NCBI GenBank assembly: GCA_963822985.1
Contig: CAWGJU010000017.1
Span: 248,001 to 312,000 of the forward strand
Direction: 5' to 3'
Length of the DNA stretch: 64,000 nucleotides
DNA from: Thermohalobaculum sp963822985
Lineage (GTDB): Bacteria; Pseudomonadota; Alphaproteobacteria; Rhodobacterales; Rhodobacteraceae
The number at the start of each line of letters is the position of its first letter. Position 1 is the stretch's first letter. Made by a program: the position numbers and the translations under genes. Of this stretch, positions 29,335-38,400 are shown piece by piece. The notes beneath the pieces were generated by a model that saw only the letters and a program-made list of their open reading frames with translations, was not told the DNA's origin and made no database searches.

Positions 29335-29589
29335 TCAGGCGGCCGCGCGCTCGCCGTCGCCGGGAAGCTCGTTGTGGGCAGCCGGTGGCGCGGCGGCCGC
29401 CGGCGTCGCGGCCACGGGCGCGGCGTCCTCGAGGGACGGTTCCGGGGACGGAACGAGGCGGGCGATGCCGGCGGCGTCGCGCGCCTGCCTGCAGGCACGG
29501 GCCAAGACCGGCGGCTCGGCCATCAGCTCGCCGATGTCCGAGGAATGCAAAAGCTGCGCAGTCTTGGCGATGTCGCCGAAGAGGAACAT
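29335..29589 (-). CDS. Small hypothetical protein
   Basis: An open frame of 84 residues beginning MFLFGDIAKTAQLLHSSDIGEL, with a GGGAGATT ribosome site before its ATG. The N-terminal half looks folded and helical; the last 40 residues are Ala/Pro-rich with Glu. No family recognised. It is convergent with glutamate dehydrogenase across a hairpin. Support comes from the ribosome site and the non-random N-terminus only. Confidence 0.5.
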   Translation of the reverse strand: MFLFGDIAKTAQLLHSSDIGELMAEPPVLARACRQARDAAGIARLVPSPEPSLEDAAPVAATPAAAAPPAAHNELPGDGERAAA

Positions 29590-29826
29590 GATAATCTCCC
29601 GATCCCGTGGACGTGCGAATGCATATCGGGCCGGTATGGCCCCGGGTCTATTCCGGGCACCGGCGACATGTGATCGCACCTGTCTAGCACGGGCGCTGCC
29701 GGAGAGGGTAAATGCGCCCGGTCGGCCCCGCATTCACGCCATCGAGGCAGAGCTTGGCGCGCTCGCACTGCCGGGAACTCTCGCCGAGTGGCGGGGTTGG
29801 GGTCCAACAGCAGGAGCAAGGAGGCC

Positions 29827-30291
29827 ATGCCCGATCCCGACCTGACGCTGCGGCCGAACGCGCCGTTCGATCTGCGCCCGCTGGCCCGGTTGCTGGCGGA
29901 CCCCGAGGATCTGGCGCGGGTGAACCCCAGCGCCAAGCATCCGTTCGACCCGCTCGAATGGCAGGAGAAATGGCTGAACGAGCCCGACGACGCCTCGTTC
30001 TACCTCGTGGACGCGACGGGGCGCGAGGTCGGGTTCTTTGCGCTGCGCATCGGGATCGGACCGGAGGTTCGGCACCTGGTCTATGTCTTCGTCGAGGAGG
30101 CGGCGCGGGGCGGCGCCGGCAAGCGGCTGACCGAGCTGGCCGAGCGGGCGGCCCGCGAGCTCGGCGCGCTGTCGATCACGCTGAAGGCCGAGACGGACAA
30201 CGCGCCCGCCATGCGCCTCTACGAAGGCGCGGGCTTCGAGGAGCTGGGGCGGCGCAACGACATGGCGACGATGCGCAAGGATCTGGACTGA
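29827..30291 (+). CDS. GNAT family N-acetyltransferase
   Basis: A 154-residue acetyltransferase. The CoA-binding motif A region appears as YVFVEEAARGGAGKRLTELAERAA (Q/R-x-x-G-x-G/A type), and ETDNAPAMRLYEGAGFEELGRR carries motif B. A ribosome site (AGCAAGGAGG) precedes the chosen ATG. The acceptor (small amine or protein) is unknown. Confidence 0.85.
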   Translation: MPDPDLTLRPNAPFDLRPLARLLADPEDLARVNPSAKHPFDPLEWQEKWLNEPDDASFYLVDATGREVGFFALRIGIGPEVRHLVYVFVEEAARGGAGKRLTELAERAARELGALSITLKAETDNAPAMRLYEGAGFEELGRRNDMATMRKDLD

Positions 30292-30336
30292 CGGCCGGCG
30301 CCCACTCTGGAGGTCGCCGCGCCCATCCCCGGCCGG

Positions 30337-31086
30337 CTAGATCAGCGGGCGCGGCTGGATGTAGCCCGGATCGTAGCCGAATTCGGCCGCGATCGCGTCG
30401 AAATCGCTGACCCGCAGCCAGCCCCGCTGCAGCGTCAGAGCTCCCGACTGCCTGAACGGAAGCAGCACGCGGCTGACGTATTCGGGGGTGAGCCCCACGG
30501 CATCCGCAATGTGCTGCTGCTTGAACGGCATGCGGCAGCGATCGCCGACCGTCCGGCCGCGGACCCGGCTGCGCTGGAAGAGCTCGAGGAGCTGCCTCAC
30601 CACGCGCTCCCTGGCCGGGCGGCGTCCGAGGTCGACGATGTGCTCTTTCAGGACCTGCTCCTCGGCTTCCCAGATCCGCACCAGCCAATCGGACGTCCAT
30701 GTCCGGTCACGAAAGCACCGGTTGAGCGCATCGGGGGACAGCGCGCAGGTCACGCTGGACCCGACCGCCTCGACCGAGAACGGCCAGGACCCGCGATCGC
30801 GGTCGAGATGGACGATGGTGTCGCCCGGAAGCAGGAAGCGCGTGATCTGCCGGCCGCCATCCGCCAGGTCGCGGAATTCGATCGCGAACCCGTGGAACAT
30901 CGTGAAAGCCATCAGGACGGGTTCCCCGGCCCGGCAGATCGCTGCGCGGTCGTCGAACTCGCGGGTTCCCCGGCGCGCAGCCTGAATTTCAAGAATGGTG
31001 TCGGTGTCAACTTTGTTGAACAGTTGCAGCCGCCGCAATGGGCAAGCCAAGCAACTGCTCGGAGGACTTGCGCGCGCCAAGGCCAA
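30337..31086 (-). CDS. Crp/Fnr family transcriptional regulator
   Basis: A 249-residue regulator. The N-terminus carries CLACPLRRLQLF, whose Cys spacing recalls redox-sensing Fnr-like proteins but lacks the full four-Cys set. A cyclic-nucleotide-binding-type beta-roll follows (ITRFLLPGDTI, VTCALSPDALN). The C-terminal winged helix has QQHIADAVGLTPEYVSRVLLPFRQSGAL as recognition helix. Targets unknown. It is divergent from the kinase to its right. Confidence 0.88.
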   Translation of the reverse strand: MALARASPPSSCLACPLRRLQLFNKVDTDTILEIQAARRGTREFDDRAAICRAGEPVLMAFTMFHGFAIEFRDLADGGRQITRFLLPGDTIVHLDRDRGSWPFSVEAVGSSVTCALSPDALNRCFRDRTWTSDWLVRIWEAEEQVLKEHIVDLGRRPARERVVRQLLELFQRSRVRGRTVGDRCRMPFKQQHIADAVGLTPEYVSRVLLPFRQSGALTLQRGWLRVSDFDAIAAEFGYDPGYIQPRPLI

Positions 31087-31192
31087 AGGGTCGCACCCTC
31101 CTCAACGTCAAGACGAACCAGATCAAGGCAGGATTGGAAGAATTAGCGTAGCAACGATGGTAGGGGCACGCAACTGCACGGGGAGAACGCCG

Positions 31193-31974
31193 ATGCATGC
31201 GACACAACCAAACTGCACGGGACGGACAAGCTGCACGGGAAGCTTCTCGGAGATAGGCTTCGCCGAAGCCGATCTCCACGCATGCGAGGCGCGGTTGGAT
31301 GAGGCACTCCGCAGGATCGAGACCCTCGAAGAACTTTTGAGAGCCAAGACCAGGGCGCTGCGGTTCGCCCGCATCAGCGCGGGCGAACTCCACCACCGCA
31401 CGAAGAACGAGCTCCAAATGCTGTCCTGCCTGATGCGGGCCCAGGCGCGTTCGATGCCGAACAGCGTGGCCGCGGAGAGCTGCGCCGGTTGCGCCGCGCG
31501 GGTGCACGCGGTCGCGCATCTGCACGATGCCCTGGATCTCTGCGGCCCGGATCGGGTCGAGATCTCCGAACGGCTGAGCCTGGTGATCGGCGAGATGAAA
31601 TATGCCTTCCGGTCGGGTCGCGATGTCGACATCGACGTCGCGGCCGAGCCGATCGCCCTGTCCGCTCGCGTTGCGAAGGCCGTGTCGCTCATCGCGGTCG
31701 AGGCCGTGACGAACGCCCTGAAGCACGCTTTTCCCGATGATCGTCGCGGCATGGTCCGCGTGACGCTCGAGCGGTTCGGGAGGGGGGCCCGCCTGGCCGT
31801 CTCGGATGACGGAATCGGACTGGCGCCGGTCGACGGCCGTGCCCGCAAGCCGCGCGTGATCGAGGCGCTGGCCCGCGAGATCGGCGGCAATCTGCGGTTT
31901 TCCCCGGTTCGGCGAGGCACATGCCTCGAATGCACCTTCGATCCGAACTCAGCCCGACTGACGGCGGCCGCTAG
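31193..31974 (+). CDS. Sensor histidine kinase (HisKA_2 type), C-terminal end uncertain
   Basis: A soluble kinase of about 260 residues. A short coiled helix (LHACEARLDEALRRIETLEELL) precedes the H-box RISAGELHHRTKNELQMLSCLMRAQAR and an HATPase (SLIAVEAVTNALKHAFPD, VSDDGIGL). No sensor domain is present. The ATG at 31193 has a GGGGAGAA site; an in-frame ATG lies at 31157. The frame as given stays open to 32671 across the neighbouring antisense gene, which is implausible. The family normally ends near LECTFDP, and a TAG one base out of phase at 31972-31974 suggests a missed indel. Confidence 0.7.
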
Positions 31975-32023
31975 AGCAGCGATCGTCCGTCCTGAGCGAC
32001 GTTGTCGCGGAGGCCCTCGATGC

Positions 32024-32870
32024 TCAGATTGCCTCGGAGTGTTCCGCGGTGACGGCGGCGAGGGCCGCGACGAGCTCGCCGGGCCGGAGGGGCTTCTGGA
32101 CCAGCGGCAGGTGGCGCAGCTTGGGCGAGAGCAGCTCGAGGTCGCGATAGCCGCTCACGAAGATCACGGGTACGCTGCGGGCAAGCAGCGTCTCGGCCAG
32201 CGGGCTGACGTTCTCTCGCCGGCGACATCTATTGTCGAGCACCGCCGCGTGCGGGCGGGTCTCGGCGATCGCCGCCATGCCCTCGGCCAGGGTGGCGGCG
32301 GGGCCGACCGACGCGCGCACCGGCCTCCTCGAGCTGGGTTGCCACCTCGAGGCGCACGATCGGCTCGTCCTCGACCAGCAGGACCGAGAGGCCGGCGAGC
32401 GAGCTTCGCGCGGTCTGCGGCAGGACCGTCGGCTCGGCCGCGGTCAACGGGCGCCAGACCGGCCCGCCGCGCAGCGGCAAAACAATCTCGCAGACGACGC
32501 CAACGAGCTCGTAGCGGAGCTCGACGCCCGAATCCAGGCTCTGGAAGGCGCTGCGGATCAGCGTCGTGCCGAAGCCGGCGCGTTCTGGCCTCTGGACAGG
32601 CGGGCCGCCCCGCTCGCGCCAAAGCACGCGTACGCGCGGACCGCCCTCGCGGCTCTCGAGCGACCAGCTGACCTCGACGACGCCGTCCGCGCCCGACCAG
32701 GCGCCATATTTCGCGGCATTGGTCGCGAGCTCGTGTATGACCAGGGCGAAGTCGAGGCTTCCTTGGAGGGCCACCCGCGTCAAGCGGGTGGCGTTTGCCA
32801 CCTCGGGCGTCCGGTCGGGAAGCTCCCCTCCTAAACGCCTCAACAATAGCAAATTCCATGGGCCGCTCAA
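32024..32870 (-). pseudogene. Truncated hybrid kinase-receiver remnant
   Basis: The remaining part starts within the kinase: only the HATPase (FALVIHELATNAAKYGAW, GFGTTLIRSAF) is left, without any sensor or phospho-acceptor His region. It is joined to a receiver domain (VLLVEDEPIVRLEV). The receiver is broken by a shift near 32310 and by two compensating shifts near 32230 (the Asp region reads AAVLDN with DVAGE in another phase). It ends in PVIFVSGY and KPLRPGELV. The aminotransferase stops 40 bp upstream, so no room exists for the missing N-terminus. This looks like genuine decay, possibly made worse by sequence error. Confidence 0.6.
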
Positions 32871-32909
32871 CGGATCGGCGAGGCCGGCGCGGGCGGCCAG
32901 ACCCCGGGG

Positions 32910-34133
32910 TCAGCCCGATGCCGCTGTCTTGCGCAGGGATGGCTCTTGCGCAATGCGGTCGGCCAACGCGGCCATGCGCGCGACCGCGTCGCCGAGCGCC
33001 GCCTCGGGCACGGTCAGCGCAACGCGGACGTGACCGGCGGCGGCCGCGCCAAAGCTCTCGCCGGGCAGCACGGCGATGCCCTCCTCCTCGAGCAGCCGGT
33101 GCGCGAAGCCGATCCCGTCGAGCCCGGTGCCGCGCACGTCGAGCATCAGATACATGCCGCCCCGGGACGGCACCGCCCTGAGCGTCGCGCCATTGCCGAG
33201 CGCCGCGACGCCCGCGTCCCGGCGGCGGCGATAGCGCGCGGCGACCTCGGCCTCCTGGGCGGCGCAGTCGGTCAGCGCATGCACCGCGGCATCCTGGATA
33301 AAGCCCGGTAGCCCGTAGGTGGTGGCGAGCGCGAGATCGGTCAGGCGGGCGACAGCCTGCGCCGGCGCTATCAGCCAGCCGATCCGGGCGCCGGTCATGG
33401 CAAAGCCCTTGGACATCGAGCCGATCAGCATCGTGCGCTCGGCCATGCCGGGCAGGTCGCGGGGGCTGAGATGCGCGCCATCATGCACCTGGCTGTCGTA
33501 GAGCTCGTCCGAGATCAGCCAGAGGTCGCCCCGGATGCAGAGCTCGGCCAGCCGCTCGAGCCGGTCGCGCGCATAGACGGCGCCCGTCGGGTTGTTGGGC
33601 GTGTTGACCAGGATCGCCCGCGTCGCCGGCGTGAGCGCCGCCTCGATGGCGGCGGCATCCGGCTGGAAACCGTCCTCGGGGCGGGTCGCGACGACCACCG
33701 GTTCGGCCGAGACGGCGCGGACGGTGACGCAAAAGCTGGGATAATAGGGGTCGAGGACGACGCAGGCCTCTCCCGGATCGAGGGCTGCCATCATCGCGGC
33801 GAAGAGCGCGCCCTGCCCGCCGGCGGTGACGATGACGTTCTCCGGCTCGACAGGCACATGCGACCGGGAGCCGACGCGCGCACCGACCCGGGCGGCGATA
33901 GCGCGGCGCAGCGCCGGGATGCCCGGCAGGGCCGTGTAGCCGAGGTGACCCGCATCCATGCTGCGCTTCATCTCGCCCAGAATGCCGGGCGCGGTCGGGA
34001 TGTCGTGGTCGCCGATGCAGAGCATCGTCACCTGCCGCCCGGTCGCCTGCAGGCGGCGGGCGGCATAGTAGATCTCCCAGCCGTCCCCGGCCTCCGGCAC
34101 GAGCGCCCGGATGCGTCGCGAAAGCTCTGGCAT
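32910..34133 (-). CDS. Pyridoxal-phosphate aminotransferase, class I/II (AruH/AspC-like)
   Basis: Fold-type I aminotransferase, 407 residues. The PLP Lys is Lys242 in SMSKGFAMTGAR. VNTPNNPTGAVY, DELYD and a C-terminal VRVALTV region complete the active site. The opening RRIRALVPEAGDGWEIYYAARRL and the GDHD substitution for GDPD resemble arginine-pyruvate transaminases, but the amino donor is unproven. It ends the leftward run that begins with rpiA. Confidence 0.88.
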   Translation of the reverse strand: MPELSRRIRALVPEAGDGWEIYYAARRLQATGRQVTMLCIGDHDIPTAPGILGEMKRSMDAGHLGYTALPGIPALRRAIAARVGARVGSRSHVPVEPENVIVTAGGQGALFAAMMAALDPGEACVVLDPYYPSFCVTVRAVSAEPVVVATRPEDGFQPDAAAIEAALTPATRAILVNTPNNPTGAVYARDRLERLAELCIRGDLWLISDELYDSQVHDGAHLSPRDLPGMAERTMLIGSMSKGFAMTGARIGWLIAPAQAVARLTDLALATTYGLPGFIQDAAVHALTDCAAQEAEVAARYRRRRDAGVAALGNGATLRAVPSRGGMYLMLDVRGTGLDGIGFAHRLLEEEGIAVLPGESFGAAAAGHVRVALTVPEAALGDAVARMAALADRIAQEPSLRKTAASG

Positions 34134-34163
34134 GCGTTCTCCGTCGACCTGCCCCGCGCGCCG

Positions 34164-35666
34164 CTACGGCTTGTCGGCCAGGGTCAGCGGCACGAAGCGC
34201 AGGTCGCCATTGCTGTGGATCAGAAACAGCACCGATTTGCGCCCGGCATCGGCGGCCTTGGCCACCTGCGCCTCGACTTCGGCCGGGGTGCTGACAGGCT
34301 CCTGCCCGACCTCGACGATGACATCGCCGGGGCGAACGCCCTTCTCGGCCGCGGGCCCGGTGTCGGCGACCGAGGCGACCAGCACGCCATCGACATCGTC
34401 GGCGATGCCGTATTCGACCCGGGCGGACTGCGAGAGCGCGCGCAAGGAGAGGCCGATGCGCGGCAGCTCGGTCGCCTCGGCCCCGCCATCCTCGGGCGCG
34501 GGTACGGCGGCGGCGGCTTCGTCGTCCTCGTTCAGCAGGCCCACGGTGACCTTCAGCGTCTGCGTCTTGCCCTGGCGGAAGACCGTCATGCGAACGGCCT
34601 TGCCGACCTCGGTGTCGGCGACCAGGCGCGGCAACTCGCGCATCTCAGTCACGTCCTTGCCGTCAAAGCTGAGGACCACGTCGCCGGCCTCGACGCCGGC
34701 CTCTGCGGCGGGGCCGCCCGGTGTCACCTCGGCGACCAGCGCGCCGGTCGGCTTTTCGAGGCCGAGCGCCTCGGCGAGTTCGTCGTTTACCGTCTGGATG
34801 CGCACGCCGAGCCAGCCGCGCCGCGTGATGCCGAACTCCTGCAGTTGCTCGACGACCTTGCGGGCGAGGTTGGAGGGCACCGCGAAGCCGATTCCGATCG
34901 AGCCGCCGGTCGGCGAGATGATGGCGGTGTTCACGCCGATGACCTCGCCGTTCATGTTGAAGAGCGGCCCGCCCGAGTTGCCGCGGTTGATGGCGGCGTC
35001 GGTTTGGATGAAGTCGTCATAGCGCCCGGCGTTGATGTCGCGGTTGCGCGCCGAGATGATGCCGGCCGAGACCGAGCCGGCGAAGCCGAACGGATTGCCG
35101 ATGGCGAGAACCCAATCGCCGACGCGCGCGGCGTCGCTGTCGCCGAAGACGACGAACGGCAGGGGCGCGCTGTGTGTGACCTTCAGCAGGGCAAGGTCCG
35201 TCTGCGTGTCGCTGCCGATCACCTCGGCCTTGAGCGAGAGGCCGTTCGGGAAGTTGACGGTGACCTCGTCGGCGTCCTCGATGACGTGGTTGTTCGTGAC
35301 CACGATGCCGTCGGGGCTGATGACGAACCCCGAGCCGAGCGACTGCACGCGGCGCGGGCCCGGGCCGCCCTCGGGGTAGAGGTCGCGGAACAGATCCTCG
35401 AGCGGCGAGCCATCGCCCGGGCTCGGCTGCCCGTCCAGCAACTGCGCGGTCGAGATGTTGACGACGGCGGGGCTAAGCCGGTCCGTCAGGTCGGCAAAGC
35501 TGCCGGGGATGGCGGCGGTGGCGGGCGAAAAGGATGGCGCGCCGGACAGCAGCGCCGCCGCCAGCATGGCCGCTGCTGCGGCCCGGGCGGCCCGGGCGGT
35601 CCAGGCGTGCAGGCGCCGGATTGACCCTGATGGCGGCAGCGCCGGGCACGCGAGTTTCGTCAGCAT
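34164..35666 (-). CDS. Do-family periplasmic serine endopeptidase (DegP/MucD type)
   Basis: Quality-control protease and chaperone of the cell envelope, 500 residues. A signal peptide with Arg-rich start and Ala/Leu core ends near residue 52. The protease domain has His127 (TNNHV), Asp157 (TDLALLK) and Ser231 (GNSGGP). Two PDZ domains follow (about 255-350 and 385-490). The ATG at 35666 has a GGAGGGA site. It lies beside DUF2065 and hflC, a conserved neighbourhood of membrane proteolysis genes. Confidence 0.94.
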   Translation of the reverse strand: MLTKLACPALPPSGSIRRLHAWTARAARAAAAAMLAAALLSGAPSFSPATAAIPGSFADLTDRLSPAVVNISTAQLLDGQPSPGDGSPLEDLFRDLYPEGGPGPRRVQSLGSGFVISPDGIVVTNNHVIEDADEVTVNFPNGLSLKAEVIGSDTQTDLALLKVTHSAPLPFVVFGDSDAARVGDWVLAIGNPFGFAGSVSAGIISARNRDINAGRYDDFIQTDAAINRGNSGGPLFNMNGEVIGVNTAIISPTGGSIGIGFAVPSNLARKVVEQLQEFGITRRGWLGVRIQTVNDELAEALGLEKPTGALVAEVTPGGPAAEAGVEAGDVVLSFDGKDVTEMRELPRLVADTEVGKAVRMTVFRQGKTQTLKVTVGLLNEDDEAAAAVPAPEDGGAEATELPRIGLSLRALSQSARVEYGIADDVDGVLVASVADTGPAAEKGVRPGDVIVEVGQEPVSTPAEVEAQVAKAADAGRKSVLFLIHSNGDLRFVPLTLADKP

Positions 35667-35780
35667 CGTCCCTCCTTCACCTCTCCGGCGCGTCGCGCGA
35701 CGGTTGTGTTCGCGGCCCTGGCACAACCGCGTCCGCCGCATTCTGGCAGAGGCGCATCCGCTTGTCAGCCGCCCGCATTT

Positions 35781-35972
35781 TCAGCCGCCCGCACCCCGGA
35801 CCAGCAGATATATCGCAGCGCCGGCGACGATGCTCACGACGCCGGCGCGGCGCAGCGCGCGCGGATCAATCCGCTCCATCTCAGCGAGAAGGGCCGGCAC
35901 CGAGCGCGCGAAGATCGCCAGCACCAGCCCCTCGAGGATCAGCATGAGCGCGAGCGCCGCGATCAGGTCCAT
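35781..35972 (-). CDS. DUF2065 family small membrane protein
   Basis: A 63-residue protein with two membrane segments (LIAALALMLILEGLVLAIF and AGVVSIVAGAAIYLLV) joined by a short charged loop with ARSVPALLAEMERIDPRALRRAG. It lies between hflC and the Do-protease, the usual place for this family in alphaproteobacteria. Function unknown, presumably linked to HflKC or the protease. Confidence 0.85.
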   Translation of the reverse strand: MDLIAALALMLILEGLVLAIFARSVPALLAEMERIDPRALRRAGVVSIVAGAAIYLLVRGAGG

Positions 35973-36007
35973 CTCTGCCCGCGCCGCCTCGACCCGCTAC
36001 CCCACCG

Positions 36008-37091
36008 CTATTCCCGGACCGCCGCCGGGGCGCCGGGGCTGGCGGCCGCCGGCTCGATGGCGACCTCGTCGGCCCCGATGACTTCGCCCTGCACCGGGAG
36101 CTGCCGCTCGGGCGCGGGCAGCGCCTGTCGCTCGGGCGTGGCGCCGCCCGGGGCGGGCAGGGCCTGCTGCTGGGGCGCCGCGCCCTCGGCCGCCTGCCCG
36201 TTCGCCGTCTGCGGCGCCGCTGCCGGCGTGTTCGGCGACACCGACTTGAGGTACTCGAAGAACTCCGAGTTCGGCGTCATCACCAGGGTCGAGTTGTCCG
36301 CCCTTCAGCGCCCGGCGATAGGCCTCGAGCGAACGGTAGAAGGCAAAGAACTCCTGGTCACGACCGAAGGCCGAGGCATAGATGCCGTTGCGCTCGGCGT
36401 CGGCCTCGCCGCGGATGATGGCGCCCTGGCGATCGGCGTCCGAGACGAGCTCGAGCGCCTGGCGGTCGGCCGTGGCGCGGATCTCCTGCGCCCGTTCCTT
36501 GCCGCGCGCCCGCTCGTCCGCGGCCTCGCGCTCGCGCTCGGCGTTCATGCGCTCGAAGGTGGCGTTCAGGTTCTGCTCGGGCAGGTCGGCGCGGCGGATG
36601 CGGACGTCGATGATCTCGACGCCGAGCCCGCGCGCGGCCTGGCGCGCCGAGTCGCGGATGCGCGTCATCAGCACCGTTCGCTCGGGGCTGAGCACGTCCT
36701 CTGACGGGACCGAGCCCAGCACCTCGCGCAGGCTGGCGTTCAGGATGCGCTCGAGCCGCTGCTCGGCCGCGTCCTCGGTCTGCACCGCCTGGCGGAACTC
36801 GACCGGGTCGACGATGCGCCAGCGCGCGAACGCGTCGACGACCAGCCGGCGCTCGTCGAGCGGCGTGACCTCGAGCGGCGCCGTGTCGAGCGGCAGGATG
36901 CGCCCCTCGTAGTAGATGACGTCCTGGATGAAGGGCAGCTTGAAGCCCATGCCCGGCTCGGTCTTGACCTGCTTGACCTGGCCGAACTGCAGCACCAGGG
37001 CCTGCTTGCGCTCGTCGACGATGAAGACCGCCGAAAGCGCGACGATCATCAGGACGACGATGACGCCGATAAGGATTGGCAGACGCCGCAT
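36008..37091 (-). CDS. hflC: Protease modulator HflC, one apparent frameshift, extended C-terminus
   Basis: Stomatin/prohibitin-family protein that forms with HflK a cage controlling FtsH. An N-terminal membrane helix (VIVVLMIVALSAVFIV) precedes VDERKQALVLQFGQVKQV and an SPFH domain, then a coiled-coil (RMNAEREREAADERARGKERAQEIRATAD) and IYASAFGRDQEFFAFYRSL. An extra base near 36298 shifts the frame just before STLVMTPNSEFFEYLKS. After correction the protein gains a tail of about 80 residues rich in Pro, Ala and Gln that normal HflC lacks. Its ATG overlaps the hflK stop (TAATG). Confidence 0.85.
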
Positions 37092-38264
37092 TACTGGGCC
37101 TCTCTGGGATTTTCCGTGTTTCGGCGGAGCTCGTTCAGCGGCAGGTAGGGCACGACGCCCTGGCCGCCCGCGCCACCCGCGTCCTCGTCGATGATGACCT
37201 TGTTAACGTCGCCGAGGACGCTTTCGATGGTCTCGAGGTAGAGCCGCTTGCGCGTGACTTCGGGCGCGAGCGCATACTGATCGTAGATCGACTCGAAGCG
37301 CGACGCCTCGCCCTTGGCCTGATTGACGACCTGGGCGCGGTAGCCTTCGGCCGCCTGCAGGATCTCGGCCACGTTACCGCGCGCGCCGGCGAGCTTCTGG
37401 TTGGCATAGGCCTCGGCGCGCTTCTCCTCGGTGTCGCGGTCCTGTTCGGCCGCCTGGACGTCGCGGAAGGAATCGATGACCTCGCGCGGCGGGTCGGCGC
37501 CGTCGAAGTTCACGCGGACGATGTTGACGCCAGAAGTCATAGCTTTCGAGCGTCGACTGGATCAGATCCTGAACCTCCTGGCTGATGACCGCGCGGTCGC
37601 GGCTGAGGATCGGCTTCAGCTGGGACCGGGCGATCACTTCGCGCATCGCCGATTCGGAGACGGCGCGGATCGACTGCTCGGGATCGGCCAGGTTGAACAG
37701 GTACTTGGCGGGATCGTTGATGTTCCAGACGACCTGGAAATCGATGTCGACGATGTTCTCGTCGCCCGTGAGCATCAGACCCTGGTCGCCGCGGCTGGCA
37801 TTGGCGCCTTTCGCGGTGCCGACGTCGATCGTGTTCTCGCGGGTCACCGGCAGGATGTCGTAGGTCACGATCGGCCAGGGCGCGAAGTTCAGGCCCGGCT
37901 CGCCGATCGAGGAGAACTCGCCGAGAAAGAGCTCGACCGAGCGTTCCTCGGGCTTGACCGAGTAGACCGACTGGAACAGCCAGACACCCAGCAGCAGCAC
38001 CGGAATGGCGATCGGCAGGACGCGCTCGAAGCCGCCACCGCCGCCGCCACCGCGTCCGCCGCCGCCGCCGGTCCCCCGGTTGCCCTTGCCGCCGAGCACG
38101 ACGCGCAGCTGATCGCGCCCACGGCGGATCAGATCGTCGAGATCGGGCCCCTGCTGGTTTCCTCCGCCGCCGCCTCCACCGCCGCCCCAGGGGCTTTTGC
38201 CGCGATCGCCGCGGTTGCCGCCACCCCAGGGTCCGCCGGAGCCGTTATTGCTGTTGAATGGCAT
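37091..38264 (-). CDS. hflK: FtsH protease activity modulator HflK, one apparent frameshift
   Basis: Partner of HflC in the membrane HflKC complex. A Gly-rich N-terminus (about 80 residues, GGGNRGDRGKSPWGGGGG and similar) precedes a membrane helix (VLPIAIPVLLLGVWLFQSVY) and the SPFH domain (PEERSVELFLGEF ... GLNFAPWPIV). One extra T near 37540 shifts the frame in ESYDSGVNIVRVNF. The C-terminal part (YANQKLAGARGNVAEILQAAEGYRAQVV) follows in the next phase. The corrected length of about 390 residues is normal. hflC begins at its stop codon. Confidence 0.87.
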
Positions 38265-38400
38265 TCACGCCTCGCGCTGGATCAGGAAGTTCGCGATTGT
38301 ATACCGCCCCGCGTTCCGCCTGTCGGCCACTTATTTCGGGGGCGTTGCTCGCCAGCATCAGGTGGGCGTCACAGCCGTGTTTTCAAGTGTCGGACATAGT

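Noticed and set aside
31975..32671. Continuation of the sensor kinase as a 490-residue protein
   Set aside because: The added 230 residues are antisense to the kinase-receiver remnant and rich in Arg. The kinase family ends near 31970.
36290..37545. Programmed frameshifting in hflK and hflC
   Set aside because: No slippery heptamer or stimulatory structure is seen, and similar shifts occur in many unrelated genes in the window, so sequence error is simpler.
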